A DNA stretch of 64,000 nt, taken from assembly GCA_022767745.1 (NCBI GenBank), contig JALENN010000009.1, positions 186,001 to 250,000 of the forward strand, written 5' to 3'. This DNA is from Alistipes sp. GTDB taxonomy: Bacteria; Bacteroidota; Bacteroidia; Bacteroidales; Rikenellaceae. Below, one piece after another: positions 45,300 to 54,810 of this stretch (position 1 is the stretch's first letter; each line of letters starts with the position of its first letter). Below the pieces are notes generated by a model. It ran no database searches and was not told the origin of the DNA. It worked only from the letters and a program-made list of their open reading frames with translations. Both the position numbers and the translations under genes were made by a program.

Positions 45300-46190
45300 A
45301 TGAAAGGAATAGTCTTGGCCGGCGGCAGCGGTACGCGCCTCTATCCCATCACGAAGGGTGTAAGCAAGCAGTTGCTTCCCATCTACGACAAGCCGATGGT
45401 GTATTATCCCATATCGGTTCTGATGCTTGCGGGCATAAGGGATATATTGATAATATCGACGCCGCAGGATCTGCCGGGTTTCCGCCGTCTGTTGGGAGAC
45501 GGGTCGGACTATGGCGTGCACTTCTCGTATGCCGAGCAGCCGTCGCCTGACGGCCTTGCGCAGGCGTTTATCATAGGCGAGGAGTTTGTGGGCGACGATT
45601 CGGTGTGCCTGGTTCTGGGTGACAATATCTTTCATGGCGCGGGCCTGTCGGATATGTTGCGCGAGGCTGTGCGTACGGCCGAGGAGGAACACAAGGCTAC
45701 GGTTTTCGGTTACTGGGTCGACGATCCCGAGCGTTACGGCGTTGCGGAGTTCGACAAGGATGGCAACTGCCTCTCGATAGAGGAGAAACCGCAGCATCCC
45801 AAGTCGAACTATGCCGTTGTGGGACTCTATTTCTATCCCAACAAGGTTGTGGACATAGCCAAGCATATCAAGCCGTCGGCACGCGGCGAGTTGGAGATAA
45901 CCTCGGTAAACCAGCATTTCCTGCAGGACGGCGAGCTGAAGGTGTGCACGCTCAAGCGCGGCTTTGCATGGCTCGATACCGGTACGCACGACTCTTTGGC
46001 CGAGGCCTCGATCTTCGTGGAGGTTATCGAGAAGCGCCAGGGCCTGAAGATTGCCTGCCTCGAGGGCATTGCCTATCATCATGGATGGATCTCGGAGGAG
46101 AAGTTGCGTGAGCTGGCGCAGCCCATGATAAAGAATCAGTACGGGCAATACCTGCTGAAGGTTATCGACGAAGTCAAACGTGAGGAGTAA
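45300..46190 (+). CDS. rmlA: Glucose-1-phosphate thymidylyltransferase
   Basis: A 296-residue protein with the nucleotide-binding start [40 protein letters not shown] follows, then LGDNIFHG with the metal-binding Asp, and [11 protein letters not shown] with [10 protein letters not shown]. This is the typical RmlA pattern. It makes dTDP-glucose from dTTP and glucose-1-phosphate, the first step to dTDP-L-rhamnose. It opens an rmlACDB group with only 6 bases to rmlC. Confidence 0.97.
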   Translation: MKGIVLAGGSGTRLYPITKGVSKQLLPIYDKPMVYYPISVLMLAGIRDILIISTPQDLPGFRRLLGDGSDYGVHFSYAEQPSPDGLAQAFIIGEEFVGDDSVCLVLGDNIFHGAGLSDMLREAVRTAEEEHKATVFGYWVDDPERYGVAEFDKDGNCLSIEEKPQHPKSNYAVVGLYFYPNKVVDIAKHIKPSARGELEITSVNQHFLQDGELKVCTLKRGFAWLDTGTHDSLAEASIFVEVIEKRQGLKIACLEGIAYHHGWISEEKLRELAQPMIKNQYGQYLLKVIDEVKREE

Positions 46191-46196
46191 TAAGCC

Positions 46197-46772
46197 ATGA
46201 ATGTTATAAAAACCGATATCGAGGGCGTCGTTATAATCGAGCCCGACGTCTTTGGGGACGAACGCGGATATTTCTTCGAGAGCTGGTCGCAGGCCAAGTT
46301 CGATGCGGCGGTGCGTCCCGTGCGTTTCGTGCAGGACAACGAGAGCAAGTCGCGTTACGGCGTACTGCGCGGCCTGCACTATCAGAAGGGCCGCCATGCG
46401 CAGTCGAAGCTGGTGCGTGTGGTCAAGGGCGCAGTGCTTGACGTTGCGGTCGATATACGCCGCGGATCGCCTACCTTCGGCCGTTATGTCGCGGTAGAGC
46501 TTACGGCGGAGAACAAGCGTCAGCTGTTCGTGCCGCGCGGCTTTGCTCATGGCTTCTCGGTTCTGAGCGAGGAGGCCGTGTTCCAGTACAAGTGCGACAA
46601 TCTCTATGCCCCGCAGTCGGAAGGCGCCATTGCGTGGAACGACCCTGTGATAGGCATCGACTGGCGCATAGCGCCCGAGGATGTGATTCTCTCGGCCAAG
46701 GACAGCACGCACCCGATGTTGTGCGACGCTGTTGACCTGTTCGACTATAACATTGACTACTATGCAGAATAA
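46197..46772 (+). CDS. rmlC: dTDP-4-dehydrorhamnose 3,5-epimerase
   Basis: A 191-residue cupin. FGDERGYFFESW near residue 20, SRYGVLRGLHYQKGRHAQSK near residue 52 with the catalytic His, and RGFAHGFSVLSEEAVFQYKC near residue 118 are RmlC hallmarks. It is the third enzyme of dTDP-L-rhamnose synthesis. The stop overlaps the rmlD start by 11 bases. Confidence 0.96.
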   Translation: MNVIKTDIEGVVIIEPDVFGDERGYFFESWSQAKFDAAVRPVRFVQDNESKSRYGVLRGLHYQKGRHAQSKLVRVVKGAVLDVAVDIRRGSPTFGRYVAVELTAENKRQLFVPRGFAHGFSVLSEEAVFQYKCDNLYAPQSEGAIAWNDPVIGIDWRIAPEDVILSAKDSTHPMLCDAVDLFDYNIDYYAE

Positions 46773-47652
46773 TGAGATAAAGCGGGTTCTCGTTACCGGC
46801 GCCAACGGACAGCTGGGCCGCGAGATGCGTCGCCTCGGTGCGGCGTCGCCCAACGAATATACTTTTACCGATGTCGAGGAGCTCGATATTACGGACGCCG
46901 CGGCCGTGATGTCGTGCGTTACGGCTGGCCGCTATGACGTAATACTCAACTGCGCGGCCTACACTAATGTCGACCGAGCGGAGGATGACGAGGCTACGGC
47001 CGATAAGATCAACTGCGATGCGGTGCGTAACCTTGCCGCGGCAGCTGCGCAGACTGGGGCGGTACTGTTCCATGTCTCGACGGACTATGTCTTCGGCGGC
47101 GAGGGTAATACGCCCCGCAGCGAGGATATGCCGCTTGCCCCGCTGGGGGCCTACGGTCGTACGAAACTGCACGGCGAGCAGGCCGTGGCGGAATCGGGAT
47201 GCCGTGCCGTCATAGTGCGCACGGCGTGGCTCTATTCCGAGTACGGCAACAATTTCCTCAAGACGATGCTGCGCCTGACGGCGGAGCGCCCCGAGCTGAA
47301 TGTGGTGTTCGACCAGGTCGGCAGCCCGACATATGCGGGCGATCTGGCCATCGCACTGTTTACGATCATCGAGGGCGGTCTCTATGAGGGCAACGAAGGC
47401 GTTTACCACTTCTCGAACGAGGGCGTATGCTCGTGGTACGACTTTGCCGTGGAGATAGCGCGTGCGGCGGGGCATGACGGCTGTGCGATCCACCCGTGCC
47501 ACAGCGACGAGTTCCCGTCGAAGGTCAAGCGCCCAGCCTATTCGGTTTTGGACAAGAGCAAGATAAAGAAGACCTTCGGGCTGGATATCCCCCATTGGCG
47601 CGAGTCGATGGAGTATTGTATCGAAAGAATTAAAAGATCGGAGAAACAATGA
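46762..47652 (+). CDS. rmlD: dTDP-4-dehydrorhamnose reductase
   Basis: From ATG 46762 the SDR protein has 296 residues; an in-frame TTG further upstream lies inside rmlC and is not needed. VLVTGANGQLGREMRRLG is the Rossmann motif, HVSTDYVFGGE near residue 104 holds the catalytic Thr/Ser region, and LGAYGRTKLHGEQA near residue 132 the Tyr-Lys pair. It reduces dTDP-4-keto-rhamnose to dTDP-L-rhamnose. It overlaps rmlB by four bases. Confidence 0.95.
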   Translation: MQNNEIKRVLVTGANGQLGREMRRLGAASPNEYTFTDVEELDITDAAAVMSCVTAGRYDVILNCAAYTNVDRAEDDEATADKINCDAVRNLAAAAAQTGAVLFHVSTDYVFGGEGNTPRSEDMPLAPLGAYGRTKLHGEQAVAESGCRAVIVRTAWLYSEYGNNFLKTMLRLTAERPELNVVFDQVGSPTYAGDLAIALFTIIEGGLYEGNEGVYHFSNEGVCSWYDFAVEIARAAGHDGCAIHPCHSDEFPSKVKRPAYSVLDKSKIKKTFGLDIPHWRESMEYCIERIKRSEKQ

Positions 47653-48776
47653 AACGCAACATATTGATAACGGGCGGCGCGGGCTTTATCGGCAGCCATG
47701 TGGTACGCCTCTTCGTAAACAAATATCCCGACTACCGCATCGTCAACCTCGACAAGCTGACCTATGCGGGCAATCTGGCCAACCTGAAGGATATTGAAGA
47801 CAGGCCCAACTATGTCTTCGAGCGTGCCGACATATGCGATTTCGACCGCGTGCGCGAGATCATGCGTAAGTACGAGATCGACGGCGTTATCCACCTTGCA
47901 GCGGAGAGTCATGTCGACCGTTCGATAAAGGATCCCTTCACCTTCGCGCGTACGAACGTGCTGGGTACGCTGTCGCTGCTGCAGGCGGCGCGCGAGTACT
48001 GGAACGGCGCGTGGGACGGCAAGCTCTTCTATCATATCTCGACTGACGAGGTGTACGGTGCGCTGGAGCTTACCGATCCCGAGGGCGTAGAGCCTCCCTT
48101 CACGACGACGGCCTCGTCTACGGAGCACCATCTGGCCTACGGCCGCGACTTCTTCTACGAGGATACCAAGTATAATCCACACTCGCCCTATTCGGCGTCG
48201 AAGGCGTCGTCTGACCACTTCGTGCGTGCGTTCCACGACACCTACGGCATGCCCACGATCGTGACCAACTGCTCGAACAACTACGGACCCTACCAGTTCC
48301 CCGAGAAGTTGATTCCGCTCTTCATAAACAACATCCGCCACGGCCGTCCGCTGCCCGTATATGGCAAGGGCGAGAATGTGCGCGACTGGCTTTATGTCGA
48401 GGACCACGCGCGTGCCATCGACCTGATATTCCACAAGGGGCGCGTGGCCGATACATATAATATCGGCGGCTTCAACGAGTGGAAGAACATCGACCTTATC
48501 AAGGTGATCATCCGTACGGTTGACCGCCTGCTGGGCAACGAAGAGGGGGCTAGCGAGCGCCTGATCACCTATGTAACCGACCGTGCGGGTCACGACCTGC
48601 GCTATGCGATCGACTCGTCGAAGTTGCAGCGCGAGCTGGGCTGGGAGCCGAGCCTGCAGTTCGAGGAGGGCATCGAGAAGACGGTGCGCTGGTATCTCGA
48701 CAACCAGGCATGGATGGACAACATCACTTCGGGCGACTACGAGCGCTACTACGACGAGATGTACAAGAACCGTTAA
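47649..48776 (+). CDS. rmlB: dTDP-glucose 4,6-dehydratase
   Basis: A 375-residue extended SDR. NILITGGAGFIGSHVVRLFV opens it, HLAAESHVDRSI lies near residue 80, and HISTDEVYGALE near residue 130 holds the Asp-Glu catalytic pair specific for RmlB. YSASKASSDHFVRAF near residue 180 carries Tyr-Lys. It converts dTDP-glucose to the 4-keto-6-deoxy intermediate. It is the last gene of the operon, which ends at a strong terminator 45 bases later. Confidence 0.97.
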   Translation: MKRNILITGGAGFIGSHVVRLFVNKYPDYRIVNLDKLTYAGNLANLKDIEDRPNYVFERADICDFDRVREIMRKYEIDGVIHLAAESHVDRSIKDPFTFARTNVLGTLSLLQAAREYWNGAWDGKLFYHISTDEVYGALELTDPEGVEPPFTTTASSTEHHLAYGRDFFYEDTKYNPHSPYSASKASSDHFVRAFHDTYGMPTIVTNCSNNYGPYQFPEKLIPLFINNIRHGRPLPVYGKGENVRDWLYVEDHARAIDLIFHKGRVADTYNIGGFNEWKNIDLIKVIIRTVDRLLGNEEGASERLITYVTDRAGHDLRYAIDSSKLQRELGWEPSLQFEEGIEKTVRWYLDNQAWMDNITSGDYERYYDEMYKNR

Positions 48777-48817
48777 CGCCGCACCGCGGGCTTAGACCCG
48801 ATGGACGGCACGATACG

Positions 48818-48854
48818 AAAAATCCCCCGACACCGACGTGCCGGGGGATTTTTT
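48818..48854. terminator. Bidirectional intrinsic terminator after rmlB
   Basis: AAAAATCCCCCGaca...CCGGGGGATTTTTT: an 11- to 13-bp stem with A- and T-runs. It lies between convergent rmlB and the outer-membrane protein gene. Confidence 0.92.
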
Positions 48855-48872
48855 GTCAGTCGCTGCCGCGGA

Positions 48873-49445
48873 TCAGAAGAAGAATCCGAGACCGAGCTGG
48901 AATGTCGATATGCGGTTTTCGCCGGTGGTTATGCCGAGCACCTCGCTCTTCTTGAACGAGCCGTTGTAGCGGGCCGTGACGTTCAGCTTCCACAGGCGCA
49001 CGTCGAGGCCGGCGGCATATCCCATCGTCGGGCGGTCGATTTTCCACTGCGTGTTCTGCGTCGATCCGCCGACGTCGGTCATGAGGTTGAACGAGGGACC
49101 TACCTGTATGGCCAGGAAGTTGAGGAAACGCAGCTGCAGCAGTACGGGCAGGTCGATGGTGTTCATCTTGACGTTGCCGTCGATGCCCACGGGGCCCTTC
49201 ACGTCAAACTTGTTGTGCGAGTATACCAGCTCGGGGCGTATGCCGAGCATGCCCCACGTGAATTCGCTCTGCAGGCCGGCGTACCAGCCCGAGTCGGAGT
49301 TGAAGTCGAAATCCTGCGCTCCCTTGAGGTTGTTGGCCTGGTAGTTCCATCCGGCCTTGAATCCTATGCGGGCCTTCGGCAGCAGTCCGGCATGTGCCTG
49401 TACTCCGATGCACAGCACCGCAAAAAGCAATATGAACTTTTTCAT
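48873..49445 (-). CDS. Outer-membrane beta-barrel protein (PorT-like)
   Basis: A 190-residue protein with a signal peptide (MKKFILLFAVLCIGVQAHA). Alternating hydrophobic strands follow (ARIGFKAGWNYQANN, WYAGLQSEFTW, GIRPELVYSHNKF, PVLLQLRFLNFLAIQVG, GYAAGLDVRLWKLNVTARYN), and a C-terminal strand ends in FQLGLGFFF. The final aromatic residue is the outer-membrane sorting signal. It fits the small eight-strand outer_membrane_beta-barrel family. Exact role unknown. Confidence 0.88.
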   Translation of the reverse strand: MKKFILLFAVLCIGVQAHAGLLPKARIGFKAGWNYQANNLKGAQDFDFNSDSGWYAGLQSEFTWGMLGIRPELVYSHNKFDVKGPVGIDGNVKMNTIDLPVLLQLRFLNFLAIQVGPSFNLMTDVGGSTQNTQWKIDRPTMGYAAGLDVRLWKLNVTARYNGSFKKSEVLGITTGENRISTFQLGLGFFF

Positions 49446-49522
49446 CTCTTTCCGTTTTTAGTGTTTTACATTCGTCTATGCTGTCGGCCGCCGTTGGTGC
49501 GGCCGCCGTGTTCTGAGTCTGC

Positions 49523-50167
49523 TTACCTGCCGCGTGAGCCTGTCGAACGCGTTCCTGAGGCATTGCCGGCGTTGGCGCGCGAGTCGTGCTTCTGCTGCTT
49601 GGGCTTCTGCTCCTTCCTGGGTCTTTGCTGCGGCGCAGGGGTGTTGGTGCGTGTCCCCTGTCCCGTTTCGGGGCGGGCGTAGTTGTTGCGCATGCCGTTT
49701 GTGTTGCCGCGGTGGTCGCGGTATGGCGTCGGTGCCGGTGGCGGCGTGGGGGTCGGACGGTATCTGTATCCGGGCGTGTCGCGCAGTACGGGCTGGGTGT
49801 GTATGCCGCGGTATTTCTTGTACTTGCTGCGGTGGCTGCGGTTGTAGAGCCACGGGTCGCGCACGTCGAGCACCACCTTGTAGAACTTGTACAGGTCGCG
49901 CGGCCCGGCATGCGGCGGGAGCCTGTGGGCCGACTTCCAGCGTCCGTGGTCGAAGTAGTAGAACAGCGCGCGGTTCACGTCGTAGTAGATGTTGAAGTCG
50001 GGGAAATAGTAGTAGGGTGCGCAGGCATATCCTGCGGGGCCCCACGGCGGCTGCGCCGATATGTTCACCGCGGCTCCTACAGATATGCCGTCGTGTTGTC
50101 CGTGCAGCGTCACGCTGCACGAGGCGAGGGTTGCGGCCGCTGCCAGTATTGCAATCAAACGTTTCAT
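49523..50167 (-). CDS. Hypothetical lipoprotein with Arg/Gln/Pro-rich tail
   Basis: A 214-residue protein with lipoprotein signal MKRLIAILAAAATLASC (acceptor Cys at residue 17). The middle is aromatic-rich (APYYYFPDFNIYYDVNRALF, YYFDHGRWKSAHRLPPH), a pattern seen in small envelope proteins of Bacteroidetes. The C-terminal 90 residues are low complexity, with TPTPPPAPTPYRD and a very basic end. I do not recognise a catalytic family. It lies 77 bases upstream of the outer-membrane protein gene on the same strand and may be co-transcribed. Confidence 0.75.
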   Translation of the reverse strand: MKRLIAILAAAATLASCSVTLHGQHDGISVGAAVNISAQPPWGPAGYACAPYYYFPDFNIYYDVNRALFYYFDHGRWKSAHRLPPHAGPRDLYKFYKVVLDVRDPWLYNRSHRSKYKKYRGIHTQPVLRDTPGYRYRPTPTPPPAPTPYRDHRGNTNGMRNNYARPETGQGTRTNTPAPQQRPRKEQKPKQQKHDSRANAGNASGTRSTGSRGR

Positions 50168-50263
50168 GGGCTATGCGGTTTTTATGTCTGTCGCGGCGGT
50201 TTGGCGGGCGGCAATTACGCCGCTTGCACGTGCGGCACCAATCCCCCGCATACAAACTTACAA

Positions 50264-50299
50264 AAAAAGAGCGGAATTTATTATACTGAACCGCTCTTT
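50264..50299 (-). terminator. Intrinsic terminator of the acyltransferase gene
   Basis: On the minus strand AAAGAGCGG...CCGCTCTTT is followed by more T, just past the stop codon at 50316. The loop is 16 bases. Confidence 0.75.
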
Positions 50300-50315
50300 A
50301 TCGACATTTCCTCCT

Positions 50316-51425
50316 TTATTCGCCTATTACCCACCTGCTGCCGGGTATGAGCGATACGATTTTGGCCGTGACGAAGCAGCTGACATAGGTGGCTGCGGCT
50401 ATGGCGGGAATGGCCGCCACGGTAGGCAGTGCCAGAGTGCCCTTGAATATGCCGACCCACAGTCCGAGCCAGAAGATGTGCATCAGGTATACGCCGTAGC
50501 TGAGTTTCGACATCGAGGTTATGACGGCGGGTGTCGTCTTACGCTCGATGCAGGTGAAGAGCAGGAAGGTACCTACGGTGAGGGCCACGCAGTTGATGGT
50601 GCACATCGCCCATCCGATCTCGATGACGGGGGTCTCGTGCGTCACGCCCGGCACGGCCTGTACGTAGAACGAGAGTATCGTCGCTGCGGCTCCCGCCACC
50701 ATCAGCACGAGGCCCGTCGCGAAGCGGCGGCGCCGGCTCCACGCAAGGTGCTTGCGTATGTAGTGTGCGATGACCGAGTATCCGAGATAGCCCGAGAAGT
50801 ACCACAGCATGTGGTATTCGTTCCAGAAGCACTCGCCCCACAGCTCGCCGCACCAGCGGTGGAGGTAGGGCATGCAGGTCGAGATGAGGAACAGCGTGAT
50901 GAAGAACCGCTCCTCGCGTGCCGTGGCGCGCTCCAGCCAAGGCGAGATTATGGGTATGAAGAGGTAGATGCTTATCAGCGGGTACATGAACCACAGGTGG
51001 CCGGCCAGCGTGGGGAAGTTCAGAGGCAGGCGGGCGATGTCGCGCAGCGACGTGGCCGTGTCGATCTGTCCCCACAGCAGCGGCAGGGTGCTGTACAGGA
51101 TCATGAATATGACGAACGGTGGCAGTATGCGCTTTGCGCGGCGGCGGTAGAACTGCCACGATGTCTGGCCTGCAGGCATGGGCATTAGCAGGTATGCCGA
51201 TACGATAATGAACAGCGGTACCGACATACGCGAGAAGCCGTCGTAGAGCGATACCCACAGACGGTCGGTCTCGTTGGCCAGAAACGATTGCGGCCCCGCC
51301 ATGTCGGTCGATCCGGCCGCGCCGTAGAAGTTCTCGCTGGCGTGTACCAGCATTACGAGAAAGCATGCGAAGATGCGCAGATAGTCCAGAAATACGATTC
51401 TCTGTTGTCTCTCCAGTGTATTCAT
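50316..51425 (-). CDS. Acyltransferase family 3 (OafA-like) membrane protein
   Basis: A 369-residue integral membrane protein with about ten helices. RIVFLDYLRIFACFLVMLVH with a conserved His near residue 28, VPLFIIVSAYLLMP near residue 70 and the RRAKRILPPFVIF segment near residue 90 are hallmarks of the Acyl_transf_3 family. Members O-acylate surface polysaccharides, lipids or peptidoglycan with acyl-CoA. Its target here is unknown but could be the polysaccharide made by the neighbouring loci. It starts 28 bases after the GH13 gene stop. Confidence 0.87.
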   Translation of the reverse strand: MNTLERQQRIVFLDYLRIFACFLVMLVHASENFYGAAGSTDMAGPQSFLANETDRLWVSLYDGFSRMSVPLFIIVSAYLLMPMPAGQTSWQFYRRRAKRILPPFVIFMILYSTLPLLWGQIDTATSLRDIARLPLNFPTLAGHLWFMYPLISIYLFIPIISPWLERATAREERFFITLFLISTCMPYLHRWCGELWGECFWNEYHMLWYFSGYLGYSVIAHYIRKHLAWSRRRRFATGLVLMVAGAAATILSFYVQAVPGVTHETPVIEIGWAMCTINCVALTVGTFLLFTCIERKTTPAVITSMSKLSYGVYLMHIFWLGLWVGIFKGTLALPTVAAIPAIAAATYVSCFVTAKIVSLIPGSRWVIGE

Positions 51426-51453
51426 TTGCGTGACGTGTATTTGTTACTTGGGG

Positions 51454-53367
51454 TTATTGTTTGCCGTCCGATGCCTCCTGACGCCGCTCGAACTCCACGA
51501 TGAGAGCCTGACGTGCCCCGACGCGTACCGAGTCGTCGAGCTCGACGGCCTCGCCCGTCATCACGTTGCGGCCGTTGCGCAGCGACGGCGTTATCTCGGC
51601 ATAGCGGCTCCATTCGATGGGTTTGGCGCCGCGCGAGTTGTTTATGAAGACGAAAACGGCATCCCGATCGTCGTAGCGGAAGTAGGCGTAGGTGTTGCCG
51701 TGGGGTGCGAAATGCAGCGTGCGGCCCGAGTGTATCACGCGCTTGCCCTTGCGCCACTCGAACAGTCGCCGTGTGTAGTCGAACAGATCGCTCTGCACCG
51801 TGTCGCGCTGCGCGGGGTCGAAGAGCGATACCGTGTCCTCCTTCCATCCGCCGGGAAAATCGACGCGCAGGCCGCCGTGTCCCTGCGATAGGTCGCGCGA
51901 GGTGAACATCATCTCGTCGCCGGCGAATATCTGGGGTATGCCGCGCATGGTGGCCAGCAGTGCCATCGACAGCTTCAGCCGGTCGGGATTGCGGCGTACG
52001 ACATCTCCTATGCGGTCGGTGTCGTGGTTGGCCGCGAAGATCATCATGTGCGAGATGTCGTGGTAGACGAAGTCGTTCGACAGGGTCTCGTATACGCGCG
52101 CCATGCCGCGTCCCGAGCGCAGCGAGTCGCTCGACAGCGCCTCGCAGATGGCGTCACGCAGTGGGAAGTCCATGATCGAGGGCAGGTGCGAATCGAAACC
52201 GTCGCGGTTCTGGTTGCCGCCCTGCCAGTAGGCCAGTTGCGGGATGTTGCCCGTCCAGCACTCGCCCACGATGTTGATGTCGGGGTACTCCTCGCGCAGG
52301 GCGCGGCACCACTCGCTCATGGGCTCCTTCTCGTTGTAGGGGTAGGTGTCGACGCGCAGGCCGTCGAGGTCGGCATACTCGATCCACCACACGGCCCACT
52401 GCTTGAAGTATTGCAGCAGGTAGGGGTTGTCGAGGTTCATGTCGGGCATCGAGCGGTCGAACCACCCGCTCTCCTGTATCTCGAGGTCGCTCCGCGAGGC
52501 GTTGGGGTCCATATTGGTCGAGAAGAGGTTGTTCGTGCGCGTGTACTCGGGGAAACGGTGCACCCAGTCCTCGAAGGGCATGTCGCGCATCCACCAGTGG
52601 GCGCTGCCGCAGTGGTTTGTGACGATGTCCATTATCACCTTCAGGCCTCGGCGGTGGCTCTCGGCCACGAACGTGCGGTAGAGCTCGTTCGTGCCGAAGC
52701 GCGGGTCGATGCGGTAGTAGTCGGCGCAGGCGTAGCCGTGATACGAGCCGTGGGGCTCGTCGTCGAGCAGCAGGGGCGTGCTCCAGATGGCCGTGGCGCC
52801 CGTCGAGGCAATGTAGTCGAGGTGGTCGATCATGCCCTGTATGTCGCCGCCGTGGCGCGAGAAGAATCCCGTGCGGTCGGGCTTGTCGCGCGTGTCGTCG
52901 GTGGCATCGTTCGAAGGGTCGCCGTTGGCGAAACGGTCGGGCATGAGCAGGTAGATCATGTCGGCCGTGGTGAAGCTCTTGCGTGCGGCCGAGCCTTCGC
53001 GGCGGTTGTCCAGACGGTAGGGCAGCACGAAACTCTCGTCGCCGCGCGTGAAGAGTATGCCGTACTCGCCCGCGGCGGCATCGGGCGCGATGTCGATGTC
53101 GATAAAGAGGAAGTCGGCATTGTCGGCCTTGTGTGTGGCCGTGACCCTGACACCGCGCGTACCGCGTGCCATCGACACCTCGTACGAGGCTATGTCCCGG
53201 CCCTGCACCATAAGCTGCAGGGGTGTGCGCATGCCTACCCACCATGAGAGGGGTTCGGCGCGGACGATGGGGTCGCCCGCCGCCTCGGGAACGTTGTCGG
53301 CGGCCGTGTTGCATGACACTATGCTCATGGCTGTAATGGCTGTTGCAAACAGTGTGTGTATCTTCAT
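51454..53367 (-). CDS. GH13 alpha-amylase/neopullulanase-type lipoprotein (SusA-like)
   Basis: A 637-residue protein. The signal MKIHTLFATAITAMSIVSC is a lipoprotein type with Cys 19, so it is anchored in the outer membrane or faces the periplasm. A CBM-like N-domain to about residue 120 precedes the TIM barrel. The four GH13 regions are VMDIVTNHCGSAHW (about 242), DGLRVDTYPYNEKEP with the nucleophile Asp (about 334), NIVGECWTGN with the acid Glu (about 364) and FAANHDTDRIGD (about 445). It hydrolyses alpha-1,4-glucans such as starch, pullulan or cyclodextrins. No SusC/SusD pair is adjacent. Confidence 0.93.
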   Translation of the reverse strand: MKIHTLFATAITAMSIVSCNTAADNVPEAAGDPIVRAEPLSWWVGMRTPLQLMVQGRDIASYEVSMARGTRGVRVTATHKADNADFLFIDIDIAPDAAAGEYGILFTRGDESFVLPYRLDNRREGSAARKSFTTADMIYLLMPDRFANGDPSNDATDDTRDKPDRTGFFSRHGGDIQGMIDHLDYIASTGATAIWSTPLLLDDEPHGSYHGYACADYYRIDPRFGTNELYRTFVAESHRRGLKVIMDIVTNHCGSAHWWMRDMPFEDWVHRFPEYTRTNNLFSTNMDPNASRSDLEIQESGWFDRSMPDMNLDNPYLLQYFKQWAVWWIEYADLDGLRVDTYPYNEKEPMSEWCRALREEYPDINIVGECWTGNIPQLAYWQGGNQNRDGFDSHLPSIMDFPLRDAICEALSSDSLRSGRGMARVYETLSNDFVYHDISHMMIFAANHDTDRIGDVVRRNPDRLKLSMALLATMRGIPQIFAGDEMMFTSRDLSQGHGGLRVDFPGGWKEDTVSLFDPAQRDTVQSDLFDYTRRLFEWRKGKRVIHSGRTLHFAPHGNTYAYFRYDDRDAVFVFINNSRGAKPIEWSRYAEITPSLRNGRNVMTGEAVELDDSVRVGARQALIVEFERRQEASDGKQ

Positions 53368-53510
53368 GTTTCAGTGTTTTTCAAGCGTTACGGACGGCGA
53401 CGGCGCCGTGTCGGGCACGGGGCGCTGTCGTCGTCCGTATCATGTGGTCGGCCGGTGTGTGCCCGCCGACGTATCGGAGTGTTGTATGCCGTATCGTGCG
53501 GCTCGGAATG

Positions 53511-54743
53511 TCAGGCCTTGGTTCCCTTGGCACCCTTTGTGCCGCCGCCGGTCGAGTAGTTGAATATGTTCTCCTTGTAGCTTGTGATCTTGAACGACGC
53601 CTCGCGGCTGCGGCGCAGCGCTATGTCGATCAGACGCTCGATGAGCTTGCCGAAGGGTACGCCCGTAGCCTCCCACAGATAGAACGACAGTGATCCGGGG
53701 ATGGTGTTTATCTCGTTGACGAACACGTTGCCCGTCGCCTCGTCGATCATGAAGTCGATGCGGGCCACGCCGTCGCATCCGAGCGTCTTGAAGGTCTCCA
53801 CGGCCGTGGTGCGTATGAGGTCGGTCGTTGCCTGCGGCAGGCGTGCCGGTATCTCGCGCACGGTCGAGTGCATGCCCTGCGACTTGGTGCCGCCGCGCTT
53901 TGCGCCGCCCTTGCTGCCGCCTCCGCCGCCGAGGTACTTGTCCTGGTAGCTGAGGATCTCGCCGCTGCGGATGGGAGCCTCGCATACCGATGCCTCGCAC
54001 TCGTAGTAGTCGCCCAGTACCGAGCAGTTTATCTCGCGCAGCTGCTCGACGAGGTGCTCGACGATGATACGCTTGGAGTATGCGACGGCATTCTCGATGG
54101 CCTCGACGAGGTGCTCGCGGTCGTGTACGGCGGTGATGCCCACGCTCGAGCCCGAGTCGGCCGGCTTGACGATGACGGGGTAGTGGAGGCGTGTCTCGAC
54201 ACGCTCGACGACCTGCTCCTGACGGTCGTACCACTCCTTGTCGGTGAGCCATACGTAGTCGACGACGGGGATACCGCTCTGGGCGAGAATCATCTTCATC
54301 GTTATCTTGTCCATGCCGTTGGCCGAGGCCAGCACGTTGCAGCCGGCGTAGGGTATGCCCGTCATCTCGAATGCGCCCTGCACCGATCCGTCCTCGCAGT
54401 TGGTGCCGTGCAGTGCGGGCAGTATGACGTCGATCTCGGCAGCGACGGCGTTGCCGAAGAGTCCCCGGCGCACCTTGTAGAGGTGGTTGTCGCCGTAGAC
54501 GGGGCGCAGATATACCTCCTCGCACGAGGCGTAGAGCTGCTCGAGGTTCTTGTAGTTCTCGCTGTGGCGCAGCGCCTCGCCCGTGTACCAGCGTCCCTGC
54601 TTCGAGATGTATATGGGCGTTACGTCATACTTCTCGGTATCGACGGCCTCCATGGCCTGTATGGCCGTTATGACCGATATCTCGTTCTCGACCGAGCGGC
54701 CGCCGAATACGACGCCGATATTTGTCTTTCCGTTCTTGTTCAT
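53511..54743 (-). CDS. ddl: D-alanine--D-alanine ligase with Gly/Lys-rich insertion and tail
   Basis: A 410-residue ATP-grasp ligase. NIGVVFGGRSVENEISVITA opens it, HGTNCEDGSVQGAFEMTGIP lies near residue 110, KPADSGSSVGITAV near 190, and GVARIDFMIDEATGNVFVNE with INTIPGSLS near 320. All ATP- and metal-binding parts are present. It joins two D-Ala for peptidoglycan. The flexible loop near residues 266-285 is longer than in relatives I know (GGGGGSKGGAKRGG where GGSGSKGMSS-like is usual), and the C-terminus ends in GGGTKGAKGTKA. Both oddities are Gly/Lys rich. It follows the MurF-like gene by 67 bases. Confidence 0.93.
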   Translation of the reverse strand: MNKNGKTNIGVVFGGRSVENEISVITAIQAMEAVDTEKYDVTPIYISKQGRWYTGEALRHSENYKNLEQLYASCEEVYLRPVYGDNHLYKVRRGLFGNAVAAEIDVILPALHGTNCEDGSVQGAFEMTGIPYAGCNVLASANGMDKITMKMILAQSGIPVVDYVWLTDKEWYDRQEQVVERVETRLHYPVIVKPADSGSSVGITAVHDREHLVEAIENAVAYSKRIIVEHLVEQLREINCSVLGDYYECEASVCEAPIRSGEILSYQDKYLGGGGGSKGGAKRGGTKSQGMHSTVREIPARLPQATTDLIRTTAVETFKTLGCDGVARIDFMIDEATGNVFVNEINTIPGSLSFYLWEATGVPFGKLIERLIDIALRRSREASFKITSYKENIFNYSTGGGTKGAKGTKA

Positions 54744-54810
54744 GTCTTATTGTGTTTCGGCCCGTCGTGTGACGGCCGTTTTTTCATTCTCTTTTGGTTG
54801 AAACCGCCCG

